Of a stretch of DNA of 64,000 nucleotides, positions 31,179 through 43,600 are shown one piece after another. Under the pieces are notes generated by a model. The model did no database searches. It worked only from the letters and a program-made list of their open reading frames with translations, and had not been told where the DNA came from. The position numbers were made by a program, and so were the translations under genes. The DNA is from Branchiostoma floridae (Eukaryota; Chordata; Leptocardii; Amphioxiformes; Branchiostomatidae). The first letter of the stretch is position 1. Each line of letters starts with the position of its first letter. The stretch is from NCBI RefSeq assembly GCF_000003815.2, contig NC_049995.1, positions 7,418,924 to 7,482,923 on the forward strand, in the 5' to 3' direction.

Positions 31179-34100
31179 GTAATTCCCCCTTACCTGTACC
31201 AGTTGGTGAGAGTCATCATGATGTACATGGAGGCCAGCATGAACATGAACATGAAGTAATTCCCCCTTACCTGTACCAGTTGGTGAGAGTCATCATGATG
31301 TATATGGAAGCCAGCATGAACATGAAGTGGAAGTAATTCCCCCTTACCTGTACCAGTTGGTGAGAGTCATCATGATGTACATGGAGGCCAGCATGAACAT
31401 GAAGTAATTCCCCCTTACCTGTACCAGTTGGTGAGTGTCATCATGATGTACATGGAGACCAGCATGAACATGAAGTGGAAGTAATTCCCCCTTACCTGTA
31501 CCAGTTGGTGAGAGTCATCATGATGTATATGGAAGCCAGCATGAACATGAAGTGGAAGTAATTCCCCCTTACCTGTACCAGTTGGTGAGTGTCATCATGA
31601 TGTATATGGATGAACATGAAGTGGAAGTAATTCCCCCTTACCTGTACCAGTTGGTGAGTGTCATCATGATGTACATGGATGAACATGAAGTGGAAGTAAT
31701 TCCCCCTTACCTGTACCAGTTGGTGAGTGTCATCATGATGTACATGGATGAACATGAAGTGGAAGTAATTCCCCCTTACCTGTACCAGTTGGTGAGTGTC
31801 ATCATGATGTATATGGAAGCCAGCATGAACATGAAGTGGAAGTAATTCCCCCTTACCTGTACCAGTTGGTGAGTGTCATCATGATGTACATGGAGGCCAG
31901 CATGAACATGAAGTGGAAGAAAGAGTAGTTGTACTTCACACCATCCTTCTCGTTATCAATGGTAGGGGCGTCATCATCAAGGTCTTCAACAACAGACTTC
32001 TCCACATCGCTGGTACCTAGGAGGAAACAAAAGTCCAGGTTTACTACAAGATTTTTGTCCGAACAGGAGAGGAGTTCTTGTGTGTGCAGTCCTATTCCCT
32101 TGGTGAAACACTTCAAACCATTATAACTTGTGTCAAGGCTAACAGCATCATTCTAAATCAAAGTTGGATTAGAAAAGTAAGGTTAGGAATAGCAAATTAA
32201 GGGACTGAAAATAACAAATGCTACATGTAGGGGTTTAGTGACAGCAGACAAGATTGTCTTTTTCATTTAGTAATTTGTGTGTTATATATTTGTGCTGTTA
32301 CAGGCATTTTATTTGCACCACATTGTGTCTTTTTTACTCTATGATGTGGTTGAGTAGATTTCAATTCAGAAAGTAGAGTATCAAAAAGAGTTTACAATAG
32401 AGCAAAGGGAATCTTGGATGCTGTTAGTTTTTTCTGTCAGTGCTGATTTGAAAACACATTGGAAGAGCTTGAAATAATTTGAATATTGCAAAAGCAAAAG
32501 CATTTGCATCTTTGAAAATAAGTTAATGGTTTCAGTGGCCTTGCAATTGAAAGTGAGGTCAAAAATGTTAAGATTGTTAAAGGCATATCCTTTATTGTGT
32601 TAAGCAATTTACCACAGCAAGTGTGTAAGAAACCTTTCACAAATGTGTTCTGCAGAGGGCCTTACTGGGAAGCATGAAACAACTTCAGACACCTAAAGAC
32701 AAAATTCAACATTTTCAATCTGTCACAGAAACAGAATTGTTAATAAATACTAAGAAATAAATATAACAATATGTCTGTTAGAACCAAACATAGGGACACC
32801 ATACCTATGAACCCAGTAAATCATAAAACCAAAGCAAAGCGAACATTATTACCATACTCACTTGGAGCCTGGCTGTTGGACAGCAGTGTGCTCTCGTTCG
32901 ACGACATGGTGAGCTTGTTCACACTGCTGTTGGACGAGGTGCGGATGCTGGAAAACAAAACATGGCGACCTTTCGCGTTACAGGAAGTAAGACATTAATA
33001 CAAGAACACACACCTATGCAAGATACAAAGTCAGTGGCAGAGTTCCATACCTCCAATCTCAGCAAATGTTAGGGTAAAAATTTTTTCTGCTATTTATTCT
33101 GACAGTACTCAACTGTATGTTGTAAGATTTTCTGCTGTTTATTCTGATAGTACTCAACTGTACCAAACATCTGCTTGGAAAATAATTACGCCCAGATGTA
33201 CACAGCTGACTGACAAGTTGCTGAAACACTGGAAGCTGAAAAACTGTAGCCTGATCAAATCTTGCTTATAGCAGCTGCCTAACATCCGCTGGCCTCTTCT
33301 GGGAGGGGCCAGTTACAGCCCTGGACAGCAGAGTTTGTGTTATACTGTTGGTTTTGCCAACATTAGTTGACAAACACATTTTCACCCACCTGGCATACAT
33401 GACACAGATGAAGAACACAGCCAGTCCCACAATGCCCTGAGCGTCCATGCCCAGGAAGACGCTGGTTGGTGCGACGGGCGCGATGGTGGAACTGGGCTGC
33501 GTGCCGTTCTGGATCGGAGTCAGGCCCGCGATCTGCAGCAGACTGGGGTTACATTTGCTGCCTGTGGGGAGACAAAGGCAATGAAGGGGAAGGTTTACAC
33601 ACTATACACACACTATATAGCTAAATACACTTAATGATTAGATTCAACTAGACTAAAAAATGTCTATTTCTTGTAGTTAGTTCTATACAAGGTTTGAAGT
33701 TACATGGAACATTTAGGCGTGAGTTGTAAAATCTGTTGACAACTTGTAATTTTGCTGGAAAAAATATTTCAAGCTAGCTAACAGTTATTAAGTCACAATA
33801 AGTGATGCTAATGTTTGCAGACATTTGCAGTAAGAAATTTTCCAAACTTAAAGTTAAATTGAAATTTAACTGTAAGAAAGAAAATTTCAAGCCCTGAGGA
33901 TGTATGTATTTTAAAACTTACTTGTCTCGTTCGTCATGGCAGACCAGGTGATGTACATGGTGTACAGGGTGATGACTGAAGCCTGGAGCAGACCGGAACG
34001 TGGCTGGGCTGAAATGGTACAAAAACAGCACATTACATCTTACTCATTACCCTAAAAGATTAATAAATAAATAGGGTTTGATTTGCATGAGATCTGATCA

Positions 34101-37100
34101 GTCTACTCCCATAGGTAGCCCTAGTGCTCATAGGATAATAGCAATCATAGAACTTAGAAGAAAGGATATCATTGTAAAGAGCAGTGAAAATACACTTTCA
34201 ATGATATAATATAAAATTCATAACAGAGATATGATCCAAACTTGAAATTTGAGTATGAAGCCTTACATGTAGTTCTAATAGTGAAAAAACACAATACTAC
34301 TTTAAACCTAGCACATGTCAACAGTTACAGCAATTGGCCATTATACAGGCACTGTATTGACATAGAAAGTTCTAAGGTAAGGAGAGAATAAGAACGTAAG
34401 ATTGGGAACTCACCTTCCTGGACCTTAGGTAGGATGGCGATGACAGAAGCGATGACACACAGAATCAGGTTGAAACTGATGAAGAACTTGTTGGTGGCAC
34501 AACCATCGGGCTGGTGGAACAAACAAATTTACATTTGTAAACAAACACAGGATACACAATCTTCACATACACAGGGTAACAACACTCTTGCCAAAAACTG
34601 TGGTGGGTTCTTTAGACGTACAGGTGGTTTGTTACATTTAAGACATTCTTTTACAAATTGGAAACAAACAGAAAAGAAGTCAAGATTCTAATAGTCCTAT
34701 GGTTTTGATACTGCACTGTTTATCGAAAGGAAAAACTACAAGGACCCCCTAACTAAACAAAACATTTAAAGGAATGCAAGTAAAAAACCATCTACTACAT
34801 TTTGAATTATACATGTGTATCATAATTATGAGCATGTAAGTTTGAAATCAAAACAGTGAAAATGTAAACTCACCACAGTGTAGTAAATGAAGAAGACCAC
34901 GACTCCAGCAATGGCCAGACCATAGAACAGGAATGTGCAGGCCAGCAGGGCTACAGAAATGGATGAAAGATATCAATCAGAAAGTTTCACAAATTTTCAT
35001 GGCGTACAACTGTATAAGTTATAAGACAGTACTATATATGCTTACTATGTGTATACTGTACATTCATGTCTTTTTGTGGGGACTTTGTAATAACAGGAGA
35101 TTGAAGATTTTTTTAGTGTTTTAAGTTCACATTTGAAAGTTAACAATTCTGTAGTACAGTAGCAATACATTGGAAACACATGTAATGTGACATATTCCTT
35201 GTGTCATAATTCTTAATGAAGAGGTGACCACAAAAATTGCTTGGAGATTTATATTATATCGTCAATTGTATAAATCACAGAATAATGACAATGAATTACA
35301 AGTCACAAGGACAATGATCCTTGTTGGATATCCATGCCCAACATGGGCTAAATGCACTCAGGTAGATAACGTAAAGTAGAAGTGTAGAAAGAAATGTTAT
35401 ATCCTGTCTTAAACTATTCTTCCCTCTTCTTGAAATAAATCTACGAAGTTAGATAACAATGCTGACATATCGGGATGTGACATATCAACTCACCAAAGTA
35501 CCAGAACTTGGAGTTGCCTTCTTCCATCTTCTCCACCCAGGACTCGTTCCAGGAGTGAGCAAAGTCCACCAGGAGAACCAGTTGGATGAGGATGAACAGG
35601 AATGCACCAATCATGCCAATGTACATCCAGGCTGGGGGAGAGAAAGTTAAAAACTTTAGAAGATTTTCTACAACTTTGTACCATCTGTAACCCGTGTATC
35701 ATACTACATTGCACCACTCTCTCACATCGCACCACTGTTGTAATATAGTTTTTACTTAACCATAACCAGTAGTTTTGTGCATTCTTGATCATTGGTCAGT
35801 ATAGATCACAGTATTATGAGTCATGCCTACCATAACAACATTGGACCTGGGCCAAACCAGACTTCCAATTATCCAAGTATCCTACTACACCGTTTTCACC
35901 TTATATCCTTCCACTCAGACACATGCCAAAATAAAAAGATCCATAATTGTTTAAGCATTGTTGTTTAAAGAAATGGTTAAAAAATATTGTGCGCAAATAT
36001 GAACGGTTGTATTTTAACATAAATTGCTCATCTTTAAACTAATAAACCTAAAAAGATGTACCTGATCCAAAAGCACCCCTGGGGATGAAGAAAGCTCCAA
36101 CACAGATGCCGATCACTGCCAGGAACTTGAAGAACCAGAATCTGAAAAGGAACAATTTACTTCCAGTTACAACCTTTAAAAACTTGTGCTAAAACAGGAA
36201 GGCTTCTACAGTACTTACAATTCATAAAAAGTAGCATGTACCTTTTTTATGGGTAAAATTTCTACAAAAAAAGAAAAAGTCTTTTCAACACATTTGGAAT
36301 TACGATTGAATGTCATAGTCAACTGATCAAAAAGAAATACGGATACAATATATATTATAATACAAGAATAAAACAATTCATAGGCATGTTTAAATAGCTT
36401 CAGACTCAATCAAGTAGAGAAGACCTAAGGATACAGTTGAATGAATAGTTGGAATGAAAAAAAAAGGCATTTTCTACATGTATTTTGGTTCAAAACATAA
36501 AAAAACAAGGCCTTTTCCGGTCATATTCTCATAATGAAATTTTGGGTAAGAACTGTCCATCTCACCCATTCTGAATGCCGGCGCGGGGGTCCTTACTACT
36601 CTTCACACTGATCATGAGGAGGCTCATCAGGAAGAAGAAGCCGGCCAGGCCGAAGCAGACACGGTAAACCGCGAGGTATCCCGTCACACTGCGTACAATG
36701 GTGTCACAATCCACCAGCCTATCATGGATTATGGTGGGGTCACAGATTTGTGGGGTCTTCAGAAACTGAAAGGAAATGCAGGTTATTTAATCATGGGAAA
36801 GAAAAATAGTGATATAGAAATATAGTAATATCAATATAAACTTGTTATGTTGACTATTTTACAGAGTAACATAAATAACCTTATTCAATTGATGACCATG
36901 CACCTATTGAATTGGCCTTCCCTTTGCAAAAAAAATTCCATCCTGCCTGCCAACAGAACAGTTGATGTCAAGTAAAAAACCATGATTCAACAAAATCCAT
37001 ATACACACGTTACAAAACTTACACATACATCACGGTAGAGATTAAGAATTATGAATCACACTAAAAGGAACCATGGATTGCTATTTTTTCTTTCATACTT

Positions 37101-38825
37101 TATCAATTTTGTAGCTAATAACAATCCATACACACCTACATCATAGGCCATTGATGTATAAACCCCAGTACTAGTACTTGGACCAGTGCAAGTTAGGTGC
37201 ACACCAGAAATACCTGCACAGCTCCAACCTGCATATGCAGGTGGTATTTCAAACCCTGCTACCATAACACTTCTGATTTTCTCTTACATCTTTGAGTCCG
37301 TCCTGCACAGCAGGTGCCAGCATGAGGCAGGCCACCAGCATGCCCAGCAGCAGGAAAAGGGCGTAGGCGATCCGTGTCACCACCGAGTTCTTACTCTTCC
37401 CACAGGCTGAACAGCACAGGCTGCATGCTGCACTGGTACAGCAACATGCCAGCTGGAAGGGAACAGCAAACATTAATCACACTTTCAAAATTCTATTCTA
37501 GAGAGATACATTCTTACTATGTTAATTTGTAGTTACTATGTATTTACATACTTTGTTGGTAGATTGGCATAAAGTGAGTAGGAAGATCAGACCATAAAAC
37601 ATCAGCCTTGCCTGAGAGGCAGGATGTACAGTTCAGAGTTGGTAGGACTGGTACTGTAATTGATTCACTTTGTCTTCTCAGTACCAAATTTTCACGGTCA
37701 GAGAAAATTTAACTTGTTCTCGGGACTAAATGTTCACTGTCGCGGCAAGTGCACATCAAAAAGTCTGTGAATTATTTGTTATCAGTAAAGATAAGTTCAC
37801 GTTACAGTCGTCACCCTGAAAACCGTGAACATAAACAGTACATTGAAAATATCAGGAATCATGTGTAGTAATTTATCAGCCACTACGGACAGTCCATGGA
37901 AGAGGCTACTGAATCTAGGGATGGTCTATCTGTCTCTGTTTTTTGCATAGTATGTAATTTATACTCAATTGTATGTAAAACCCGGGCGTTAGTAATTTAT
38001 ACATTTTCAATATGCGGGGGACGTTCACTGTGGAGAGACACAGGAAGTGATCAACCATGTAATATTCATGCCAAATTTTGGCTAGACAATGGATATCGTC
38101 TATAGGGATCAACCATGTAATGTTCATGCCAAATTTTGACTGGACAATGGATATAGTTATAATGACTTAGGGCAATGTGCCCTGTAACTTTTGTCTGCAA
38201 CAATACACAGTGAGTTACACAAAACTGAATATTGAGACAAGCAAAACGTTGACACAAGTCGATACATCAGAACTGTACATTTATACACCCCCAATTCAAT
38301 TTACAGAATCCCTTAGAATCAATAGCACAAACGTTTAAATTCACTCAAACTAATTATGGCACAGGGCAATTTTGTGATTACAAGTCACAGGACTGGTGAA
38401 TAATTTGTTTTGGCATGGTCGAATGATTTCTCACAAATTGTGAAAAGTCACTTCAAAACACTACCCTCTTGCAGATCACAAATATATAAAAATCTAGAAA
38501 ATCTAATAAGAATAATCGTTGAGTAATAGAAATATGAATTTGTTTGTCACTTCCTTCTAAATCAGTATGCAGATATGCTTGTTTACATCACGTAAATATT
38601 ATGTCTGCCAGTTGCGTCATGAAAATACCTCAGAAAAAGCCGATTTTCACATTCTGGTGGCCTTGTCAAACCTTAGATCTCCTCAAAATATATCTATAAT
38701 ATATAATCTAACATGGAAATGTTACTTATGAGCGTCTAAATATCGTAGTTTGAGAGAAAATGTAGTTTAAAACCTACCGAAGCTGCACAGCTGCCTAAAC
38801 CAAGAGTTCCCAAGATGGCGCCCAT
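30183..38825 (-). CDS. SERINC: Serine incorporator (SERINC/TMS1 family), complete, 12 coding exons
   Basis: Exons in transcript order: 38778-38825, 37288-37452, 36566-36765, 36062-36141, 35494-35631, 34874-34950, 34414-34510, 33922-34008, 33390-33561, 32862-32947, 31857-32016, 30183-30324. All have GT-AG borders. Phases close to 1452 bp, 483 aa, near the family's 450-475. SERINCs are multispanning membrane proteins linked to serine-derived lipid metabolism and lipid scrambling. Family marks: MGAILG start, the Cys-rich [16 protein letters not shown] segment, [15 protein letters not shown], the signature [49 protein letters not shown], and the C-terminal WTLVAP..LPDRDFD. An NGT sequon lies in the loop of exon 9. 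Which vertebrate paralogue it matches cannot be decided. Oddities: the 3' end of exon 11 is tandemly copied into its intron and a 63-bp minisatellite lies next to it. Confidence 0.95.
30364..30838. repeat. 63-bp minisatellite in last SERINC intron, about 7 copies
   Basis: The unit contains TGTAAAATTCAAGACTTTTG and CAGTGGTTTTATAGTTTTTG and repeats every 63 bp (for example 30493 and 30556), almost identically apart from the first, diverged copies. Because 63 is divisible by three, one minus-strand frame stays open with a 21-residue period. It has no other sign of coding and lies in an intron. Confidence 0.95.
31138..31175. repeat. (TA)n microsatellite
   Basis: About 18 TA dinucleotides directly beside the distal edge of the SERINC splice-donor array. 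Confidence 0.97.
31176..31925 (-). repeat. Tandem array of SERINC exon 11 3' ends with splice donors, about 10 units
   Basis: Each 69-78-bp unit (minus strand) contains the end of exon 11, encoding FMFMLAS(M/I)[10 protein letters not shown], followed by the same donor ACAG/GTAAGGGG and 10-20 bp of intron. Donors recur at about 31195, 31267, 31347, 31419, 31497, 31574, 31644, 31713, 31783 and 31856. Only the last adjoins the full exon (31857-32016). Some units lack a 9-bp GCCAGC-containing block, an in-frame change. Reading past the first donor gives TGG TAC AGG TAA, an immediate stop, so use of a distal donor would truncate the protein. Confidence 0.9.
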
Positions 38826-39370
38826 CCTTTCCAAATCCCGAACCTTCTTGTCGGTTTTCACCTAATGAAACCTTGATAACTCCCTAAAACTCGATCCTAT
38901 CCCTCAAACTTATTCCTTTAGTGTCTCTTCTATGGGGAAAACTCGGAATGTTCGACGGGAATCGTCCAAAAGTGGGAAAAATTCGCCGAAATAAGACGGA
39001 AACACCTGCGCTACGGTCACACAAAACACTGAATAAAATCCTCCAATGACGTCATGGTCTGGTGCCGCAGTACCAGTCACGTGATTATTACGGATCAGAA
39101 GCGACACCTTGCGGACAAAATTATTATTACCATTATCAAAGTCGGAAAGATTTTGATTTCTGATCCGTGATAGGTCAATTTGATAATGTCTTAATCTTTC
39201 TCATTGGTAGAAAGCATACAGATATCGGCCAATGATAGCCTATGAATCTAACACGTACGGTACATTTTACACCGTCTATCAAATTTATCTGTCTACCATT
39301 GGTTACATTTGTCCAATCATATTAGCGATAGAATTCGCGTTAGCCAATCAACTTCAAGTTTTCTCTCCGT
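38826..39370. promoter_or_regulatory. SERINC upstream promoter region: CRE, E-box and CCAAT cluster
   Basis: Going away from the SERINC start: a perfect CRE palindrome TGACGTCA (39048-39055) with CCAAT immediately beside it (39043-39047), then GTCACGTGAT with a CACGTG E-box (39078-39083). Five more CCAAT/ATTGG boxes follow in 146 bp (39203-39207, 39229-39233, 39298-39302, 39313-39317, 39344-39348). This pattern is typical of TATA-less, NF-Y-dependent promoters, often bidirectional. ABHD3 starts 1.3 kb further on the other strand. A GCCATCTT (YY1-type) motif overlaps the SERINC start codon. Binding is inferred. Confidence 0.6.
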
Positions 39371-40633
39371 GTCAACGACAGACCTGCATTTTGCTTTTTG
39401 GTCACTAGGGGTCGCTGTGAGACCGTGAGCTAGCCAACGGAAAGGTTCCGGTTCGGAATTTCAAGTGACCAGATGACCAAATAGTCCCTAAGAATAAGAC
39501 GCAAATCAGAGGTTGTCTCCATAGTTTTGGCTCTAGATTTTTCGGCTATCGCTTTAGAAGTGTATAATCTTTTATACTTCTCCAAATGCTTGTTGTTCGT
39601 AGCGTTTTATGGTGTCGGAGATTTGATCGTGCGGCGAACACTTCCTGGTATTAGTGCGCGCGATAGCGGTAAAGCGTTTCGTCACCTGATTACCCAGATC
39701 GTGCGTTCTATGTGCGTTTTGGGTGTTTTAGCGCCATCGGAGCTCGCGGAAAACGTATCGGATAACTTTTTTTCCTTTTTACTCAGTATACAGAAGAAGT
39801 CTTGACCTTCATTGCCATATCAGTCATTATCCCAGGAAAACTCATTTTTTCCGTGTAGCGGCCTGTAAAAAATGGCCCCAAATTAGCAATTTTTGGATGA
39901 AAAGCTTATATTTTTGATGTTTTTTACCAAAACTAACATTTCTACAGAAAATGTCAAATGAGTCTGTCGGTCAGCGACAACACACACTTTTCTATCGGAA
40001 ACATTGAATTATCCGAAAAACGATGTTTTGAGAAGCGCTAGTGCTTTTCACAGAGACAGTCGAATCGGCCCCAAATCCTTAAAAAAACTCCGAACCGGAA
40101 CCGGAAAGCATGGAACCAAATCCGGAAAACTTGGCATGAAAAAGGCTTCTATGAGACATTTTGTGGTTATAACTTTCCTGAATTTTGTTGTTTAAGTACA
40201 TTTGGTTACTAACGTGAGTGGCATCCGTTCTTTTCGTTAAATCATTGTCTGCATATCGCAAATATAACCTGTCCTTGGTGCTGAACACCCATCCCTCTCC
40301 CCGCACAGTATATCCGCATGGAGCCTTTTCCGAGTCCTCAACTGTATATCAATTAGTGCAGCATGCATAAAACAACCATTGGGTTCTAAATTCAAGAGAA
40401 AATGTCATGATGATTCAGTACTCGTAGACAATTTTCGGTTAGGGGAAAAATAAAACAAAATCCCTGCATAAGATGAAAATCAGTATGCGTCAGCTGATGT
40501 CATCCAAAGAATTAAATTGCTGTGGCCTTACTATCATAATAACAATATTTCAATTTTACTAGTAGATGATAGTTTATTAGAAACGACGGTCAAAAAGGCT
40601 TTTTTTTCATTATGACAAAATCAGATTGTTGAA
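39371..40633. other. Remaining divergent intergenic interval
   Basis: No convincing gene. A 92-codon frame from 39527 begins with TTG rather than ATG and lacks recognisable motifs. The inverted TIR-like end at 40498-40527 (see 27303 element) is the only repeat noticed. Confidence 0.5.
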
Positions 40634-40663
40634 AGGTCATAGGTCACTCCAGCTCCAAGATGG
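40634..40663 (+). promoter_or_regulatory. DR1 nuclear-receptor-type site and YY1 motif at ABHD3 start
   Basis: AGGTCA T AGGTCA (40634-40646) is a perfect direct repeat with one-base spacing, the consensus bound by HNF4 and PPAR/RXR-type receptors. AAGATGGC (40657-40664) overlapping the start codon fits the YY1 motif. The position 14-26 bp upstream of the ATG implies a very short 5'UTR or a downstream element. Motif-based inference only. Confidence 0.4.
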
Positions 40664-43600
40664 CTGACGAATTTCTTGCAGATTCTCAGCTGAGGAGTTG
40701 GGTGTCAATTCAGTGGGAAAACTGGCCGTCTTTCCCGCTTGTAGTCGGCGTAGCCCTCACGGTAGCAACCTACTATGTCAAGTGTGTCGCTAAGGTAAGT
40801 TTTATGAAGATTTGACATTTAGACCGAGAAAAAAATGGGCTTGCCAAATCGGTCATCCAGAAAACTTGTAATCTTGAAACAGTGACTGATGTAAGATTAG
40901 ACAGATTCTCAGTGTTTTACACCCCGTTTTGCAACATTTCCGTGAAATACTCTTTTCTACGAGCAGAGGAGTCGTGTGAAAAATGAGAATACTTAAACAA
41001 GAGCACCAACTGTTGCAATGATAATGATACTAGAACACACTATTGAGCATCGAGATGAGACAAATATTTAACGTTATATTAACTTATAACGGTAGTTTAC
41101 TTGCACAGTGTTATGCCTTGTGGGTCAAAATTGAAGGCCCCTGAGACATAAACAAAACACATCTGGACGTGCATGGTTTACAAGAACTGTTTACAAGTTA
41201 GGGGCCGGCCCTTAATAACATTTGTCACAGTGCGTGCACAGTTCAATTTTTGAACCAGCTAGTTATATTTTGATTTGTACATGACAGAAACCGGTGCTGA
41301 TAACAGGTAGTAAGAGTTGTGCAGACTTCCTCCAGCACCACTGTCCTGTCCTGGTACAGGAGTACTACCCTACTGTCTGGTGCTTCACATCGCGGGCACA
41401 CACCATCCTGTGTTCAGTATTGTATTTGTTCCCATTACAGAAACCGGTGCTGATAACAGGCAGTAAGAGTTGTGCAGACTTCCTCCAGCACCACTGTCCT
41501 GTCCTGGTACAGGAGTACTACCCTACTGTCTGGTGCTTCACATCGCGGGCACACACCCTCATTTGTGGCATCGTCCGTGACCTGGCTGATGGCAAGCCGC
41601 CCTCCTACCAACAGTACGTACATGTACAAAAGCACCCCTCTTTAAATTAATGAAGTAGTATGGCCTGTATCAGATCTACCGATCACGTGTGTCCAATGAT
41701 GGGGAGAAAATTTGCCTGATTCCCAGCTTGTGTTTTTAATATATTTTCTGTCTGTGTTTTTGCAGTGAGGATATCCTTCAAGCAAAGGTTTGGCTCTGGC
41801 TGTTTTAGACGTGATGTTAGGCCAGATAAAAATGCCTAAAATCACTTCTAAAACAGCTGGAACTGAACCTCTGCTTTGAGAGTAGTTAGAAAACAGCTCA
41901 AAATAGAAAGCACAATAAAAACGCCTAAAACCGCATCAAGAACAGCCAGAGCCAAACATCTGCTTGGAGAGCAAAGTTATGACACATTCAGTATAGATTT
42001 AGTGACAGGAAGTGATCAATGAACACATTTAACAGTTTAATATCTTACTCCAAATCTTATCTTCATTTTGATTTACAGAGATATTCTCCACACTCCTGAT
42101 GGAGGGGAGATCCATCTGGACTGGCTGGATCACCATGGTAACCATCACCATGGTAACCATCACCATGACAACAAGACCCGCCCAACTGTTCTCATCATGC
42201 CTGGGCTGACAGGTAAGATTGTTGTGTAGGAGGGTGCCATTTCAAAAAAAGGAGGAATAGCTATTTTCCTTTGTAAAAGTTTCATAAAGACATTATTTTA
42301 AATACTTGTGATGTGACTTTATTAGTTATGTTTTGCTGGTGTGTTCTCTTTTTTTCTTCCTCCAAGCAGAAAAGGTTAATGGAAAAGGCTGGGCTGTACA
42401 CCAGGCCTGGCTACCAGAGCTTTACCTGGACTGGCTATCATGTCAGGCTACTCAGATACCCCATTCATAGTCCCAATTCTTTTTTTTCACTCGTACACAC
42501 TGCTTTGGAGTGAGCCTAATGGTATAGTATTGTATGCAAGTAGCTTGACACAAGGCTAAAGAGAAAACATTCTACATTTTTGCACAAAAATGTTTCTTTT
42601 CTGGCTGAAAAATTAGTTATATTTTTTTTCTGCAGGTCACAGTGGCTCAGCGTACGTGGCCAGACTAGCGAGGGGCGCTCACAAACAGGGCTACCGGGGT
42701 GTCGTGTTTAACAACAGGGGAACCAACGGTGTGGAACTCAAGGTACATCTATACTAGGCTACAACAATCACCAGGCAATAGAGAGCAATAGTTACCAGTG
42801 TTTAGAGCGCCAATTATGCACTTTTAGCATATAACCTTACCCTAGCCCCAACTCTAAGTTCAACCTGAGACTTTTATGACGTGGTCAACATCTGTAGCCA
42901 GCAACTTGTTTAACAATACATCAATGAAGGTTAGTTTGTCTTACCTTGTTTCCTATTAGACATCCAAAATTGTCTTCAGCTCTTTTGCATTCATAGTAAG
43001 GGTATAAAAGACCAGTTTCTCCCAAATCACTTCAGAGTCACTGACGAAAGAGATGGATGCCATCTGAAACGTCTGACCCTTTCCATGATCATTTCCGGGT
43101 GCTTGAGTAATTGCTTTTTGGAGTAACAATGTTGCATACGTTCATTGTTTTATCTGTGACTCTTTTACATCACATTAAATTTAGTAACTTTTCTCATTTT
43201 CAGAGTGCGAGGTCTTACTGTGCAGCAAACACAGATGACCTTCACCTTGTGGTCAGCCATGTCAAGACTCTGTACCCGGACGTGCCACTCATGGCCGTGG
43301 GGGTGTCCCTCGGAGGGTAAGGCTCACTTTTTTATCACATACTGATACTGAATAACAGGAGAGAAGATTGTAATATAATGTCATAAATTACAATGAATAA
43401 ACAAACAAACAACCCAGGGCTCTAGCCAGCTCGAAATTTTTTTCCATCAGCCAATTCCCATTGTCGCGAAAACACTATTCCTGGTGTTCGAGAGACTGAG
43501 CTGAGACCTTGAAAAACGGGTTTTAATGAGATTATCGTATGCGAAAGGGCACCGACGCACATTGTCAACAATCATAACAATAGCAAAACAAACAGTGTGT

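Noticed and set aside
31492..31845. Repetitive ORFs on both strands (plus-strand YLYQLV, minus-strand [10 protein letters not shown])
   Set aside because: Shadows of the SERINC donor array in wrong frames.
30364..31925. CRISPR-like array
   Set aside because: Contiguous tandem repeats without unique spacers, in a eukaryotic intron.
39527..39805. 92-codon plus-strand ORF in the divergent interval
   Set aside because: Begins with TTG, no Kozak or splice context, no recognisable motif; overlaps likely promoter DNA.
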